Shown here: one piece after another, positions 62,781-64,000 of the stretch | Position numbering within the stretch: position 1 is the stretch's first letter | Layout of the letters: every line of letters starts with the position of its first letter | Origin: Polynucleobacter asymbioticus QLW-P1DMWA-1 | Lineage (GTDB): Bacteria > Pseudomonadota > Gammaproteobacteria > Burkholderiales > Burkholderiaceae | NCBI RefSeq assembly: GCF_000016345.1 | Contig: NC_009379.1 | Location: 62,001-126,000 of the forward strand | Direction: 5' to 3' | DNA: 64,000 nt | Position numbers and translations under genes: made by a program | The notes under the pieces: model-generated | Databases searched by the model: none | What the model was told of the DNA's origin: nothing | The model's input: only the letters and a program-made list of their open reading frames with translations

Positions 62781-64000
62781 TTATTCCCTTAGATTTGTTG
62801 CTACCGTTTCTGGTAAGTAGATCAGCGCTGTTATTGCAGCGCAAATTAAAAATGCAGTTGGATACCATAAACCAGCGGTGGCGTTCCCATATTCACGGTT
62901 AATCCAAGTCACTATCAGGGGCAGTAGCCCGCCGATCCAGCCTGCGGCCAGATTATGTGGAAGTGTTGCGGCGCTATTACGAGATTTGGCAGGGAAAAGC
63001 TCTGCGAGTAGAGCAGTTTGTGGCCCAACCACTAGCCCTAAGATTCCTGATATTCCAATCAGGATCAGCGCAAGCAAATAATTTGAATTATTTTGATTAG
63101 ATGTATTGTTACCGAGTGCATTGAGTAATTCAAATGCCGGCAAGATCAGTACTGCCCCAAGTACTAAACCACTAACTACAACTGGCTTTCTGCCAATTTT
63201 GTCTGAAAGCCAGCCAGCAAATACCGTAAAAAATAAAAGAGAAATTGTTCCATAAATGCTCAGCTTGTCGACTACTTCAGCAGGAATGTTGGTAGAGGTC
63301 TTAAGATAAATGGCTGTATATACCTGAACACAAAAAAATAAAATTGCCCCACCAGCAGAAATACAAAAGAAAAGTAAAAACATATGCTTGCGTGTTTTGG
63401 GGTCTTTGAAATTCTCAAGCAGTGGGCTTTCAGACCTTTGGTTTTTATTCATTAACTCCAAGTAAATCGGAGTTTCCTCTAGCGACATACGCACCTTAAA
63501 TGCAATAGCCAACAATATGATTGAAATCCAAAAGGGGACACGCCAGCCCCAGGATTCAAATTCTTCTGGAGTGAGGTAATTTCTCAATAAGGCGATTTGT
63601 AGGGTGGAAAATAAAATGCCTAGTGGCCCCATCAGTTGAAGAAAGCTGGTTTTGAAGCCGCGATTTTTAGTGCCCGCATGCTCAGTGAGGTATACCGCGC
63701 TTCCTCCAATCTCTCCCCCGGCTGAGAGTCCTTGCAATAGTCGCAGTACAACCAACAAGATTGGCGCCCAAATACCAATCTGTGCGTAGGTTGGTAAAAA
63801 GCCTACGCAGACCGTGGCCAGGCCCATGATCGTAATAGTGACCATAAATACTGGCTTGCGGCCTATGCGATCGCCCAGGGAGCCAAAAAAGGCGGCGCCA
63901 ATAGGTCTGACCACCATCCCAACACCAAAGGTAGCCAAACTCGCTAAAAGCCCGGTACTGGGATCACTAGATGGAAAAAATAAGGGGCTAAACACGACTG
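62781..64000 (-). CDS. MFS transporter, MHS-type (5' part outside window)
   Basis: This is a proton-symporter-type major facilitator with about ten visible membrane segments. The MFS loop motif is GSLGDRIGRKPVFM, a second copy is GWLSDKIGRKPVV, and the MHS-subfamily block GLSAGGEIGGSAVYLTEHA is present. At the right edge the frame is still open and begins at LFFPSSDPSTGLLASL, normally residue 50 or so, so the first helix lies beyond the window. Likely substrates in this subfamily are organic acids or osmolytes; not determined. Confidence 0.88.
   Translation of the reverse strand, partial: VVFSPLFFPSSDPSTGLLASLATFGVGMVVRPIGAAFFGSLGDRIGRKPVFMVTITIMGLATVCVGFLPTYAQIGIWAPILLVVLRLLQGLSAGGEIGGSAVYLTEHAGTKNRGFKTSFLQLMGPLGILFSTLQIALLRNYLTPEEFESWGWRVPFWISIILLAIAFKVRMSLEETPIYLELMNKNQRSESPLLENFKDPKTRKHMFLLFFCISAGGAILFFCVQVYTAIYLKTSTNIPAEVVDKLSIYGTISLLFFTVFAGWLSDKIGRKPVVVSGLVLGAVLILPAFELLNALGNNTSNQNNSNYLLALILIGISGILGLVVGPQTALLAELFPAKSRNSAATLPHNLAAGWIGGLLPLIVTWINREYGNATAGLWYPTAFLICAAITALIYLPETVATNLRE

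Overview
The window looks like one contiguous stretch of the chromosome of a low-to-moderate-GC betaproteobacterium. The best guess is a free-living freshwater Polynucleobacter or a close relative in the Burkholderiaceae. This is inferred from the protein sequences (Porin_4-type porin, S3 with an Ala/Lys/Pro-rich tail, short-form HisG) and from betaproteobacterial gene orders: mlaFEDACB, then bolA-like, murA and the his genes; petABC-sspAB; and mrcA//pil-like genes-aroK-aroB. No database search was possible, so the genus is a hypothesis.

Layout. 1-12.9 kb is the S10-spc-alpha ribosomal protein supercluster, from the end of rplD to rplQ, with secY, infA, rpoA and the 38-codon rpmJ. Its gaps contain structured RNA candidates between rpsQ and rplN and just upstream of rpsD. 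12.9-17.1 kb holds cutA-dsbD-MOSC facing hemB-engB. 17.2-21.6 kb carries a diheme cytochrome c4, lysA-lptM, cyaY and aroB-aroK. 21.6-25.9 kb is a strikingly reduced pilus-type locus: a minimal secretin and a single PilO/PilP-like inner-membrane protein, divergent from the penicillin-binding protein gene mrcA. A REP-associated Y1 transposase follows mrcA, with GTCCC-core repeats around it. 26.8-33.0 kb is gltB-gltD. 33.1-38.7 kb is the Mla phospholipid-transport operon, an ABC-2 exporter pair and a BolA-like gene. 38.8-47.0 kb is murA and the histidine genes, with hisC inverted. 47.0-48.9 kb is hinT-tatABC. A Sel1-repeat gene then runs antisense into tatC. 50.6-57.8 kb holds a porin, two convergent TPR-GT41 (OGT/SPINDLY-like) glycosyltransferases, an HtrA protease translationally coupled to the second, and mscL. 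57.9-61.9 kb is petABC-sspAB and tRNA-Thr(TGT). The window ends with a small glycosyltransferase gene that has no standard start codon and the 3' part of an MFS transporter.

Most of the window is conserved housekeeping: translation, protein export (Sec, Tat), respiration, cell wall, outer-membrane lipid asymmetry, and His, Glu, Lys and shikimate metabolism. The parts that depart from the standard plan are the collapsed pil locus, the paired GT41 enzymes next to a porin and an envelope protease, the rpsD leader hairpins, the RAYT with its candidate repeats, and the ATA-start glycosyltransferase. All gaps without a gene are shorter than 300 bases; those with recognisable structure are listed.
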